Positions 48,601-56,609 of a stretch of 64,000 nucleotides of DNA are shown here, piece after piece. Numbering within the stretch: the first letter of the stretch is position 1; each line of letters begins with the position of its first letter. The translations under genes were made by a program, and so were the position numbers. The notes under the pieces were generated by a model. That model ran no database searches and was not told the origin of the DNA. It worked only from the letters and a program-made list of their open reading frames with translations. This DNA is from Narthecium ossifragum (Eukaryota > Streptophyta > Magnoliopsida > Dioscoreales > Nartheciaceae): assembly GCA_963920575.1 (NCBI GenBank), contig OY986970.1:24881869-24945868 (forward strand), in the 5' to 3' direction.

Positions 48601-49543
48601 CTGTGTTGACGCGTAGGTGGTTCAGGGTTCGAAGGTTGGTCGTAGCTTTTTGTTCACTGCCACCATAAAACATAGCTAATAAAATATAAAAATATTATAA
48701 GTCTAACTTAGGGTATATAAAATAATATATAAGTCTTAGCATAAGATAATATTAATAGAACTTAGGTTGATTTGAATTAATGCAGTTTTATATAAAGCAA
48801 ACTTAGGGAATATATATAAAGAAACTTAGGGGATATGAATTAATGCAGGTTTAACCGTTATTGCTCCTTATAAGGTTGATTATATTATATATATTATATA
48901 TCAACCTTATAAGGAGCAAAAACGGTTATGCATAATAACCACCCTTATAAGATTGATTAAATTTATACAATTATATTTATCCTATAGTTATAGTATACTA
49001 ATCTAATACAATCAACCTTATATAGTATCCATACTAATTCATTTATTAAATTTGGTTTTTATAATTGAATCGCCCATTAACCTGATGGTTACCCTGCCAG
49101 GTGGCAGGGCGGTCCACCTAGTATATATATATATATATATATATATCTCAAGCCTCAAACAAGTTAACAAGTTAATTAAATACACATCATTTATGAGTCC
49201 TCAGTTTTCAATTGAGTGTGGACACAGATGATATTAATTTAGGAAGAATTTGGGGTTCTACAGTAATTAATCTCAACCGTTAGATATATCATCCAACGAC
49301 TAAGATCACTTCTACCTTTTTTTCCAGCTAAAATAAGAAAGAAAATGATTTTCATCTCAACGGCTGATCAATGGAAATCCCACAATTTCATCCCATGATT
49401 GAGATTTGCTTATTTTTTACTTGATTACTGAACTTTAAAAAGTGAATCTGTTGCAGAGGATATTATTGCTTTGGGGTGAGAGTGACAACATGTTCAACAT
49501 AGAGCTTGCAAGGAACTTGAAGGAGTAAGTTCTAAGTTCCTCT

Positions 49544-49612
<69 letters not shown>

Positions 49613-49798
49613 ACTAACTAGGTGAGAAAGGGCTCTCTAGCTGATCAAATGCTTGCATGCATGCATGGCAGGCAACTGGGGGAGAAGACGACACTGAGTG
49701 GGATAGAGAAGGCAGGGCACCTTGTTCCGCTGGAGAGGCCTTGCGTCTACAACCGCCACCTCAAGGAGTTCCTTGCTCTCGTCCATGCCCAAGCTTAA
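31201..49798 (+). CDS. alpha/beta-hydrolase, four exons (31201-31941, 42665-42754, 49457-49524, 49672-49798)
   Basis: The joined exons give 341 codons, a usual length for plant alpha/beta-hydrolases of the epoxide-hydrolase-like group. LVHGF at residues 95-99 supplies the oxyanion region. GFSYGG (163-168) is the nucleophile elbow with Ser165. WGESDN (283-288) carries Asp287, and KAGHLVPLERP carries His316, so the catalytic triad is complete. Residues 40-90 are Lys/Ser/His/Thr-rich and look like a disordered insertion. No signal peptide or membrane segment is obvious. All introns have GT-AG ends and phases agree (0, 0, 2). Introns are 10.7 kb, 6.7 kb and 147 bp. The first two are filled with transposons and a pararetrovirus, mostly antisense. 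The substrate is unknown. This is the only gene here that looks intact; the exon model is my own reading of splice sites and homology pattern. Confidence 0.88.
32173..32226. repeat. (TA)n microsatellite
   Basis: An uninterrupted TA run of about 50 bp at the left side of the intron-1 palindrome. Similar runs lie near 33617-33655 and 49121-49147. Confidence 0.9.
32226..32715. repeat. ~490-bp AT-rich palindrome
   Basis: The left arm reads AATAAAGTTATGTAAATATT near 32226 and the right arm carries its near complement near 32695-32715. Inner segments around TAATGTTCACATAATGATG and CATCATTATGTGAACATT also pair, with the centre near 32515. It could fold into one long hairpin. Confidence 0.75.
33243..33770. 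mobile_element. second, truncated fold-back element
   Basis: It starts GGGGTGTTTGGTTGGTGGAA, related to 32046. It has GATGCATGCAT-rich subterminal sequence and an inner inverted repeat (33495-33530 with 33575-33625). No matching right terminus was found before the pararetroviral sequence, so it is probably truncated. Confidence 0.5.
33895..34018 (-). promoter_or_regulatory. pararetroviral promoter and poly(A) signal
   Basis: In the minus sense an as-1-like palindrome GTGACTCGCGTCAC (34005-34018) lies about 45 bp upstream of TATAAATA (33957-33964). AATAAA (33895-33900) follows 57 nt after the TATA box. This is the arrangement of a pregenomic-RNA promoter with terminal redundancy. Similarity of plan is seen; activity is unknown. 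Confidence 0.6.
34200..35110 (-). pseudogene. pararetrovirus distal ORF remnant
   Basis: The minus frame near 34835-35098 contains MTPKEWGFSSHRPLPF and YNFNYWDYKDAFY, typical of the region after RNase H in some plant caulimovirids. A second frame (34261-34569) contains HMTRIKQAFERKFSQGF. They are in different frames with stops between them. Function is not known to me. Confidence 0.55.
35820..36105 (-). pseudogene. pararetrovirus RNase H remnant
   Basis: The minus frame 35821-36042 contains IIETDANNISYSGFLK (the first catalytic acidic block of RNase H) and YTSGKWNPTEFNYSTIKK. It follows the RT block on the same strand. Truncated and frame-broken. Confidence 0.75.
36245..36900 (-). pseudogene. 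pararetrovirus reverse transcriptase remnant
   Basis: The minus frames contain MTFGLKNVTSKFQNIM, SDIDEILIF and LFQTEIRILGH. The last two are caulimovirid RT landmarks. The catalytic box normally ends in two aspartates. Here the second is glutamate, so the active site is lost in addition to stops and frameshifts. Confidence 0.8.
37400..37445 (-). pseudogene. pararetrovirus aspartic protease active site
   Basis: LIALKDSGADLN on the minus strand; the DSGAD codons are 37417-37431. Flanking sequence is frame-broken. Confidence 0.6.
38136..39100 (-). pseudogene. pararetrovirus capsid region with zinc knuckle
   Basis: The knuckle CFKCGKIDHYANWC (38136-38177) has CX2CX4HX4C spacing. Upstream on the same strand, near 38760-38840, lies GSLKGWWDNYLT. 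A THR(G)ETSMN-like stretch (38975-39000) and a TGHQIHNMAHRMMIYAT stretch (38885-38940) complete a capsid-like domain. There are several stops. Confidence 0.7.
39950..40810 (-). pseudogene. pararetrovirus movement-protein remnant
   Basis: A minus ATG at 40810-40808 opens a Lys-rich start. Near 40300-40430 the frame reads SYGPVYINVFPNLSLSLTEP and LEATSLNIKTHGYEF, landmarks of the caulimovirid movement protein. A PPGKTVLIETNLLSS-like block is at 40150-40200. Stops interrupt it. Confidence 0.7.
41039..41897 (+). mobile_element. hAT relic with perfect 8-bp TSD
   Basis: It starts CAGGGCCGCC and ends GGCCGGCCTTG, imperfect inverted termini of the CAGGGCCGGC hAT type. The flanks are GGCTTACG at 41031-41038 and 41898-41905, a perfect 8-bp duplication. 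At about 41590-41790 the + strand retains transposase C-terminal traces (VSAKRSFSK, then SSFAAQKARM after several stops). The 859-bp element is an internal deletion derivative. Confidence 0.85.
41751..42408. repeat. perfect 329-bp tandem duplication
   Basis: 41751-42079 is repeated at 42080-42408 with no difference that I can see. The unit contains the last ~147 bp of the hAT relic, its right target duplication and about 175 bp of flank. Confidence 0.95.
42665..42754 (+). CDS. hydrolase exon 2 (residues 248-277)
   Basis: Acceptor GATCTAG, then VMFNNRKERAELLEGL..., then donor GTAATT after CAG. Thirty codons, phase 0 at both ends. Confidence 0.88.
42932..43402 (-). pseudogene. LINE RNase H domain
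   Basis: The frame reads VDASYSLDTGDSAIV, then EAETSAILKALIWAQ, IVIESDARDVEEMI and SIPRGANDMANRVAK. This is the RVT_3-type RNase H at the C terminus of plant L1 ORF2, with Asp, Glu and Asp positions kept. Confidence 0.85.
43409..44316 (-). pseudogene. LINE zf-RVT region and linker
   Basis: WKAIKGKLLVRDVLWR and CPRCGDCAETLDHFLVECPH (43409-43738) form the zinc-binding reverse-transcriptase domain. The upstream linker includes KPTICWGDLTVELLV (about 43960-44010). KELGGLGMKDFSLWQRALK (44041-44316) follows further upstream in another frame. Confidence 0.82.
44546..45695 (-). pseudogene. LINE reverse transcriptase
   Basis: The landmarks are GRNKCPGPNDVPAEFF, then KVITSILASRLKCLL, STFIEGRSILDSI, KVDLMFAYDKVNW, KCGIRQGDPLSPYLF and SHLLYADDSLIV. 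The YADD catalytic box is intact, but the frame changes twice (near 45340 and 44810). Confidence 0.88.
45734..46255 (-). pseudogene. LINE endonuclease, truncated
   Basis: It begins MNFLFWNSRGAGTRRAVRS, the N terminus of an APE-type endonuclease. QGRHGGIIALWML is retained. The usual GDFN motif region is missing, so a deletion is likely. Confidence 0.75.
46290..47608 (-). pseudogene. LINE ORF1 (DUF4283 and zinc knuckle)
   Basis: 47414-47608 encodes a DUF4283-like block (IIDIAKGVFIVRFENEVDF, GPWSVNGRMM). 46290-47258 continues in another frame with CERCARIGHGAGSC (47109-47150), a CX2CX4HX4C knuckle. An acidic, Gly-rich tail follows. Stops separate the two parts. In an active LINE this protein binds the RNA. 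Confidence 0.8.
47940..48362. mobile_element. Mutator-type MITE in intron 2
   Basis: The termini GGTAAATAACAATGATGGCC and the complement of GTCTATAATTGTAATTTACC are inverted. The flanks GTAAATAA are near-duplicates, but they resemble the termini, so the exact edge is ambiguous. The interior repeats CCTTATTTGAAA-type motifs. Confidence 0.6.
48497..49121 (+). mobile_element. possible Helitron derivative
   Basis: The right side ends with a CCCTGCCA/TGGCAGGG hairpin, 8 nt, then CTAG before T, which is the Helitron 3' signature (about 49094-49121). A TC start near 48497 is plausible but not certain. No Rep/helicase is present. Confidence 0.35.
48853..48928. repeat. 76-bp fold-back
   Basis: Arm AACCGTTATTGCTCCTTATA and onward pairs with its near-perfect complement across a TATATTATATA centre. 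Confidence 0.85.
49457..49524 (+). CDS. hydrolase exon 3 (residues 278-299 plus two bases)
   Basis: Acceptor GTTGCAG, then RILLLWGESDNMFNIELARN, ending in AAG GA before donor GTAAGT. It carries the catalytic Asp287. Confidence 0.88.
49540..49611. repeat. (TC)n microsatellite in intron 3
   Basis: TC dinucleotide run between exon 3 and exon 4, beginning 15 bp after the donor. It may serve as the polypyrimidine tract. Confidence 0.9.
49672..49798 (+). CDS. hydrolase exon 4 (residues 300-341)
   Basis: Acceptor CATGGCAG, then EQLGEKTTLSGIEKAGHLVP, catalytic His316, then ERPCVYNRHLKEFLALVHAQ and stop TAA 49796-49798. The split codon joins correctly with exon 3. Confidence 0.88.
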
Positions 49799-50085
49799 TT
49801 CCAAGGAGTGATCTTATCAGAGTTCCCGGACGGATTATAATTATTTGTGTTGATTCCATTCCAAGATTTTAGAAGAAATGTCTTCCAACTTATAATTCTA
49901 TTATTATTATTACCAGAGTGAATTGAAATAATATTTGATTGAAATGTCTTGAGCATGTAGGCTTCATGAATAGCTCTATACATACCAATCGACAAGTATG
50001 TATCCATGATCCATCCTTGTGCATTCTTAGACAAATAAAGTTAGGATAGTCATCATTATACCTTCTTATAAGTTACTAGGTGGGC

Positions 50086-50549
50086 TAGGAATGGCAATGG
50101 GGTGGGATCCCCTTCCCCTGACCCTGACTCTGTCCTATCCCGATAGTTACTGCTCCCCGTCTCACACACCTGAACCCCGCCCCCACCTCGTCCCATTGCC
50201 ATCCCTAATTTTTAGGGTATAAAGAGAATCATCTAGAAAGGAGATGGCATATGTAGATTAGGAATTTAGGGTATAAAGATGCATTAAATGAAATAGGTTG
50301 CTGATTAGGTTAAGACTTTTTAGGAAAACGAATTATAGTGGGGTAATATATCACTATATTAATTATTACCAATATGCAATCAGGGCGGGGCGGGATGGGG
50401 GTGTCCTTCCCCGACCCCGCCCCGACCCCGATCGGGGTTTTACACATGTCCCTAAACACGATTCCGAACCTGTAGGGTCCCCCGAACCCGCCCCATTAGG
50501 GACGGGGTGGGGCGAGACCCCGTCGGGGTGGGGCAAATTGACATCCCTA
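50086..50549. mobile_element. hAT-type MITE
   Basis: It starts TAGGAATGGCAATGGGG and ends TTGACATCCCTA. The flanks AGGTGGGC and GGTGGCCC share GGTGG, consistent with a decayed 7-8-bp duplication. The interior is unusually G/C-rich with CCCCGCCCC repeats. Non-coding. Confidence 0.55.
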
Positions 50550-50892
50550 GGTGGCCCACGTGCCACCTGGCACGGGTAACCACCATCCCCCACTACTCTT
50601 CTCTCTCTCCTAACCACTTGCTAACCACCACCCTCCACTGCTCTCTTCCACGTGGCTTCATCTTGATCGTTTGATATATTAGAGCATAACTTGGATCGAG
50701 CATTCTCAGCTGCATGATAGAATGCACATGATCTTATATAATAGATTAGTAGTATTTGGCTTATTTTGGTAGACTCCAGTTTATAGTTGTCTTTTCTATC
50801 AAAATTCTCATGATCTTATTGCTAAACAGTAACTCCCTCTGATAAATAGAGGGGTGATTTGAACAAATTGAATTAGTGTTAACAAATGGATT

Positions 50893-51240
50893 GAGGCAAA
50901 CAAGCCCACATCTTGCAAAGAACGTATGTGCGTATTGTGTCTGTCTAACCTCAGCGGACAAGCTTTGATAGGTGTGCTGCGCAATCTGCTTATGCATGGC
51001 GCGAGGGATGTCTGGCCTGCGCAAGATAGTACGGCAGCAGACTCGCAACCGCACCCTGCCGCATTGACCGCAACTAAGGTGGAGACTCTGCCAACATACC
51101 AGCGCCAATCCTTGATCTCTTGGAGCAGTTCCAGAACGTCATGCCACCTCAGTAGGCAAACAAACCCACATCTTGCAAAGAACGTATTGTGTCGGTCTAA
51201 CTACATATATACATGATGCAAACAAGCCAACATCTTGCAA
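50893..51240. repeat. three diverged copies of a short repeat
   Basis: Copies of CCACATCTTGCAAAGAACGT start near 50908 and 51166, and a diverged one lies near 51229, each followed by a TGTGTC...TCTAAC tail in the first two. No gene. Confidence 0.7.
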
Positions 51241-52511
51241 TGAAACTACGTTCTAGATGGGTTTAGAGGTCAGCATATTGGAATCACATTTTAGATGCTT
51301 TCTATAACATCCCTTCGAGGTTCTAACTCATAACCTCTGCTCTGATACCATGTAACTTTAAACACTAAATACAAAAGTTTAAGTCGTTGGAAGATGAATA
51401 GTTCATAGATTTATAGTCTAAAGCTATCTTTACTCTTTCTTCTGTATCCAAAAATAATTTTTATACGTCTCCTAAATTACGCATGGCATTTAAGTTCTCA
51501 TTATTCAGGTTTGGAGGCCTGAAATATGGAGCCTTGGTTGCATTATTTTAGAGATGCTTGCACGTTAATGCCCTGACCCTTTGATCCTGATATTCAGTTG
51601 GTTAGCGATGATCCTCTTTGACTTGTTAAAGCTCCGATGACACGTTGAAATGCCTTTCCTTCGTTGGAACTATTCCAAAGTTCATTATCAACATCAAGAA
51701 ATTGTCATCTTTATTGTTCTTTTTCATCTGTATGCATGTCAAATGAAATATTCACCGATCTATCCTTCACAAGCAGAAACCAAAATGCTTAGCCACTTTA
51801 TTAAAATATCTACCCGTCTCTGCATGACTCGAACTAAAACCTCTGTTGAGAAAGTGGTGTCTCTAATATCAGTGTTGACATTTGAAGTTCAAAAGTTTTT
51901 CTGATGGAAGCTGACATCAAATATGAGAAAATCCTCCCTCCATCCTTAGATTGGATTAAAGTAGGGACATGTTCAAAATATATGAGTCCGTCTTATGTAT
52001 CAAAATGGTTTTAAGAATGAATAATATAAAAAAAATTTAGAGGATAATGAAAAAACTCTAACCTCTCAACCCAAAAGTTTAAGCCGATAGGTGAGGGCGA
52101 CTTAATATTAATATGGTCTAACACGCCCCTCACGTGTGTGTGGAGGAATACCATGAAACAATTCTAACCACTCAACTCAAAAGATTAAGCCGATGCGAAA
52201 ATGCGCGATACGTGATTTGAACACAACACCTCCGTTCTAATACCATAAAAAAATTCTAACCACTCAACCCAAAAGCTTAAGTCAATGGATGAATCTGAGT
52301 TAATATTAATATATTCTAAGAGATAAGAAAAACCATTCGGAAGAGGATGTCTCAGGTTGCATGTAGTTACTCAAACATCTTCAATAAAAAACTGCCCTCT
52401 TGTAGGTTTGCTAGTTGCTACACTACATAGAAGGTCATCTATATGAGTAATCAACAACACTTTTCTATTAGTACTATGTTTGCCATGCTAAATGCTATCC
52501 ATATCATTAAC
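51241..52511. other. degenerate repeat sequence, no gene
   Basis: GCTCTGATACCATGT at 51334-51348 is the complement of an initiator-Met primer site and suggests a minus-strand LTR-element remnant. An ATTCTAACCACTCAACCCAAAAG-type phrase recurs near 52057, 52160 and 52252. No coding region seen. Confidence 0.45.
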
Positions 52512-53180
52512 TGTTGGATTTAAGGCTTTTCATAAGGCCCAAAACTCCTATGGTGAAGGAGTGGGATAAGTCTTAAAAATAGGTATTGAATTAAATGGGT
52601 CTGCTAAAGCCCAATTTAGAAGAGAGCATATGAAGCCCATATGAGTGTGTGTAAATATTTAGTCCCACATTGCTTGGAACTAAAACATTTCTCTAATTTA
52701 TATAGAGTCTTAGTGCATCTATAATTTGAATGTCTGTGAAAACTAGAAAGAGGCACACACATGTGCACGCGCGTGTGTGGCACCCATGTTCTCCTGGGTG
52801 GCAGTTACTGATGACATGGCGCTGACGTGGCAGCAGTTACTGATGACGTGGCGAGTATCTTCACCTTCCCACTAAGTAGTTGATCAACTAGCCTATGTAG
52901 CCTATAAATAGGACCCCATACCTTACCATCTTGAAGCTCGAAGGGCGATCAAACGGCCGGCTTTACTCCGATTGCAGTGGATCGTTGTACCATGGGAGCT
53001 TTTTGCCTAAAGAACCAGAAGCTACAGTGGTGTGCAAAAAACGCTTAAGAGAACAGTGTGATACACTGGTCTTGATCAAATTCTTCTTCATCTTTGACGT
53101 CTTCCTCCTTCAATTCTCTTATACTGATTTAATGGTACGTTTGATTTTATTTTATTATTGTAAATGATTACTTTCTGCCT
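52512..53180 (+). mobile_element. Copia-like LTR remnant (tentative)
   Basis: It begins TGTTGGATTTAAGGC, a Copia-style start. It contains TAGTCCCACATTGCTTGGAA and a TATA box CCTATAAATAGG (52903-52914), followed by a short leader. No matching second LTR or firm 3' end. 53181-53447 holds further short repeats and the left part of another MITE (CTCTGTTTGGAAGTGC) cut by the insertion at 53448. Confidence 0.4.
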
Positions 53181-53615
53181 AGTAAAAGCTAACTACATCT
53201 CTGTACTACACTTGTAGGTTTGTGATGTGAAAGGTCATCCATATCGATCATGAACTACGTACATTCCTCTCCTCCCTCCCGTTCTCTTATACTGCACCTT
53301 GTAGGTTTGCGATAGAGAAGGCTATCAATATCATTAAGGCTCTGTTTGGAAGTGCGTTTGCACAGCCCGAATGCACTTTTTTTTGGACCAGTCGCAGCCG
53401 TATTTATAAAAAACCCGTTTGGCTAATAATTTTCATTGGTGGGGACCTGATAAGACTTGAAAAGTGCACAAAACACCCTTGTAATTTGGCTTTGTTGGGC
53501 TCCGAGCAATGCTGGACTGACTACTTTTATTCCATTTCAGGTATAACAGACCCTCCTATGAGTTAGATCAACTTTGGAGCTAAAACAGGTGTATTCTGGC
53601 GATTTTGATAAGTTA

Positions 53616-53935
53616 GATCGATCGGCCTCAACAGGTTCGATCGATCCAACTCAACCAACGAGGGGACGATGAACAACGGCTGGATTGATCGAACTTCAAC
53701 AGTTGGATCGATCCAGCACGGGATGTAGTGCAACAACAACGGTTCGATCGATCGGACGAGACAGTTGGATCGATCCAGCACGGGAGTTACCAGCAAGTAA
53801 AGGCGTAGGATCGATCTAACTTCAAGAGTTGGATCGATCCGGCTCGGGCGTTGCTCGCAACATCGGGAAGTTAAGGAGTAAGATCGATCCAACCTCCAAA
53901 AGTCAGATCGATCCGACGCGGCCAGAGGCAAAGAT
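53616..53935. repeat. GATCGATC hairpin array in U3
   Basis: Five hairpin units. 53616-53646 and 53809-53839 are the clearest: GATCGATCTAACT pairs with AGTTGGATCGATC with one G-U pair. The array ends about 45 bp before the TATA box. The 3' LTR repeats it at 62987-63290. Confidence 0.92.
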
Positions 53936-53976
53936 CGACGGCTCTGATCTAATCCGTGGGAGGTTGTTTCTTGGGC

Positions 53977-53984
53977 TATAAGTA
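53977..53984 (+). promoter_or_regulatory. TATA box of the Athila-like LTR
   Basis: TATAAGTA, followed by a T-rich leader; repeated in the 3' LTR at 63348-63355. Confidence 0.65.
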
Positions 53985-54840
53985 GTCATTGTTTAGGGAT
54001 TTTCGGGGGCTTTTTCCAGACGTTTTTGGAGAGAGTTTTCCTAGCTTTTCTACACTTTTTCTTCGGTGATTCTTTGGAGGAGATCCATGGCGGGAGGAGT
54101 TCATCAACTTCCATCGATGGATCGGCCCCTAAAGATGAGTAGCTAAAACCCTAGCCATGGGATTCTTATGATGTAACTAGGGTTTTTGCTAGGGATTTCT
54201 TAGATCTAGGGTTTGTATACACGATTATTTGGTTTTATGGATTAATCTCTGTTTTCTCTATATATTGGTGTTGATTTCTCACTGGATGTTTGGATCGTTC
54301 TTACTTGCACTTGATTCTAGAGCCTGTGTATGTTAGGCCATGGATTGGATTCATCCAAATAAGAGGATCATGCTAGTCCCATGATATCTCGGATGGAATC
54401 TTATTCGTGATTAGGGATTGTATAGTGCTAGTCCCACTACGTTCCATCCCTAATCCTTCATGCATCTTATCTTTGTAGTTTCGGCCATCGAGATGCGAAG
54501 TCATCTCGTTTTTATACCTTAATCCATATCTATGTTCGTAGTTGCGATGAACTCATCTGAGTAAGAGGGTTCGTTAGCAGTGAACGTAACTAATCATTCG
54601 GTCACTGATATTTCGATAATTGTTCTTGCCGACAAGGAATCCTAAACAGAACACAGAACACGTAACTAATCATTAGGAAATTTGCTAAGTGTTCGATTTC
54701 AATCCCTTAAATCCCTGTGGACTTGACTCGGACTCTCCGCTATCTACTAGTTCTTAGTAGTTAAAGTAGAGCACCGGAATATTTTGTAATTTTGGTCGGA
54801 CTTGTTAAGCTGCGACACTTTTCAAGTCGTATCAAAATTT

Positions 54841-54858
54841 TGGCGCCGTTGCCGGGGA
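54841..54858 (+). other. primer-binding site, tRNA-Asp
   Basis: TGGCGCCGTTGCCGGGGA is complementary to the 3' end of plant tRNA-Asp and begins 6 bases after the LTR. It is characteristic of Athila-type elements. Confidence 0.9.
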
Positions 54859-55077
54859 TTTGTACGGTGTTTTGAGTTGTTTACTTAGTATAATTTCTTG
54901 CTTAATTAGTTTTTATCTGTCCTTTATTCTATAAAAGACCAAAAATAGTTTCAGTGCTAATATTTCCATATCTTTTTGTGATCAGTAGGTGAAGAACAAA
55001 GCGGCATCCTTCCGAGCGGTGAAGGAGCGAACGCCAACAACACATTATCGAGATTGCAATGTTTGCATTTCTAAACC

Positions 55078-56609
55078 TTGAATGATCTGTATGATGTGTT
55101 GATGAGTGATGATAAGGACCCAGATCTTGATCTTACATTGAAGGAATTCTTTGCTTCTTGTTCTGCATCGCATAAATTGTCGGTCTCTTCTCCTACTCAT
55201 TTAGCTATGGATAACCCTAAGGACAATCTTGGGCCTAATGACAATCCTAACCAACCTGAAAACCAGGGTCGTAGGGCCATGAAAGACTTTTATGTCCCAA
55301 CTTCTTTCACCTCTAACTCCTGTATTCAACCTCCGGTAATGGAGCGGCCCATTATGAGATTAAACCACAATTTTTACAATCCTTACCAACCTTCCATGGC
55401 TTATCGCATGAGGACCCCTACAATCATATAGAGGAATTTATTCTGATTAGTTCTACAGTAAGGGTAAATAACTTTACAGAAGATGCTTGGAGGCTTAAAT
55501 TATTCCCTTTTACCCTGAAAGGTAAAGCCAAACACTGGCTTACTTTTCTAGAACCTAGATCAATCACTACGTGGCCTCAATTACAAGCTCAATTTCTTGA
55601 GAAATTTTTCCCGATTACCAAGACCAGTGACCTTCGCCACGAAATCTCCTCCTTTAGACAAGCCGACGATGAAGCATTTCATGAGGCTTGGGATCGTTAT
55701 AGGGAACTCCTTAGGAAATGTCCTCACCACCAATTTCCTCAATGGGCCGTAGTAGAGCATTTCTATAAGGGTCTTAAGGAAAAACATCAACTAACTATAG
55801 ATGCTGCATGTGGGGGAGTTTTCATTACAAACCCCCTGGACGAGTCTTGGAGGCTTTTTGAGAGACTTGCTGAAAACTCTCAACACCACGCCATCTCCTC
55901 TAGGAATAATCGTGGGCCTTCCACCCAATCCAATCCTCGAGGAATCCTTGAAGTAAGTGAGTCAACCCGTATTGCTCAACAGGTTGATGCATTAAGTAGG
56001 AAACTCGATCAAGTTCTGACCCAAATGACAAATCAGGGTGATTCTTCTATTCCTCCTCTGCTTCCACCCTCCGGGGAACTGTGCTTCTTATGTTCTACGC
56101 CTGGTCATGATGTTATTGATTGCCAATTAGCATGTCATTACCCGGAATTAGTACAGGAACACATTAATGCCGTTTATGGTCAATCTAAACCAGCTTATGA
56201 CCCTTATTCCAATTCCTACAACCCTGGTTTAAGAGATCATCCAAATTTTTCGTGGAGAACACCAAGCCAACAATCAAATTCTTTCCCTTCTAGGCCAGCC
56301 ATAGGTGCTCAAGCTACGAATTATCCTCAAAAATTCCAATCATCATATCCTGCAAACTCTCAAGGCCAAACTTCATCATTTCGACCTCCATATCGGCCTT
56401 TTCAAAATCAAACATCTCAATCTTGGAGAAATAAACCGTATGTACCTTCCCAGAGTCAAGGACCTCAGAATCAATCTTCTCTTCATCCACAACGATCGAG
56501 TCAAGGTCCGGGTATTGATGATCGACTGTTAAAGGTCTTGGACTCTTTTGAAGCTAATAACCAATTACTTCATTCTCATTCGCAATCTTTAGCTAAGATG
56601 GAAGTGTAA
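55078..56609 (+). pseudogene. Athila-like gag
   Basis: The first frame (55078-55431) reads from MNDLYDVLMSDD. The homology then continues in another frame from about 55365 with LPTFHGLSHEDPYNHIEEF, so there is one frameshift near 55365. A retrotransposon gag domain follows: RLKLFPFTLKGKAKHWL, FLEKFFPI and ESWRLFERLAENSQHH. The zinc knuckle CFLCSTPGHDVIDC is at 56082-56123, and a Gln/Ser/Asn-rich tail comes after it. A TAA at 56607-56609 interrupts the frame, which continues after it in phase. The protein would form the particle core. Confidence 0.85.

Larger units (their letters stand above)
53448..54834 (+). repeat. 5' LTR of the Athila-like element
   Basis: 1387 bp, TGATAAGACTTG to CGTATCA. 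U3 holds the hairpin array, with TATA at 53977. Homologous to the solo LTR at 21389-25432. Confidence 0.93.

Noticed and set aside
51334..51348. tRNA-Met gene fragment
   Set aside because: It is only the 3'-end complement used as a retroelement primer site; no cloverleaf around it.
53616..53935. CRISPR-like array
   Set aside because: Plant LTR context, repeats are palindromic and only 8-13 bp per arm, spacers are not unique or of uniform length, and no cas genes.
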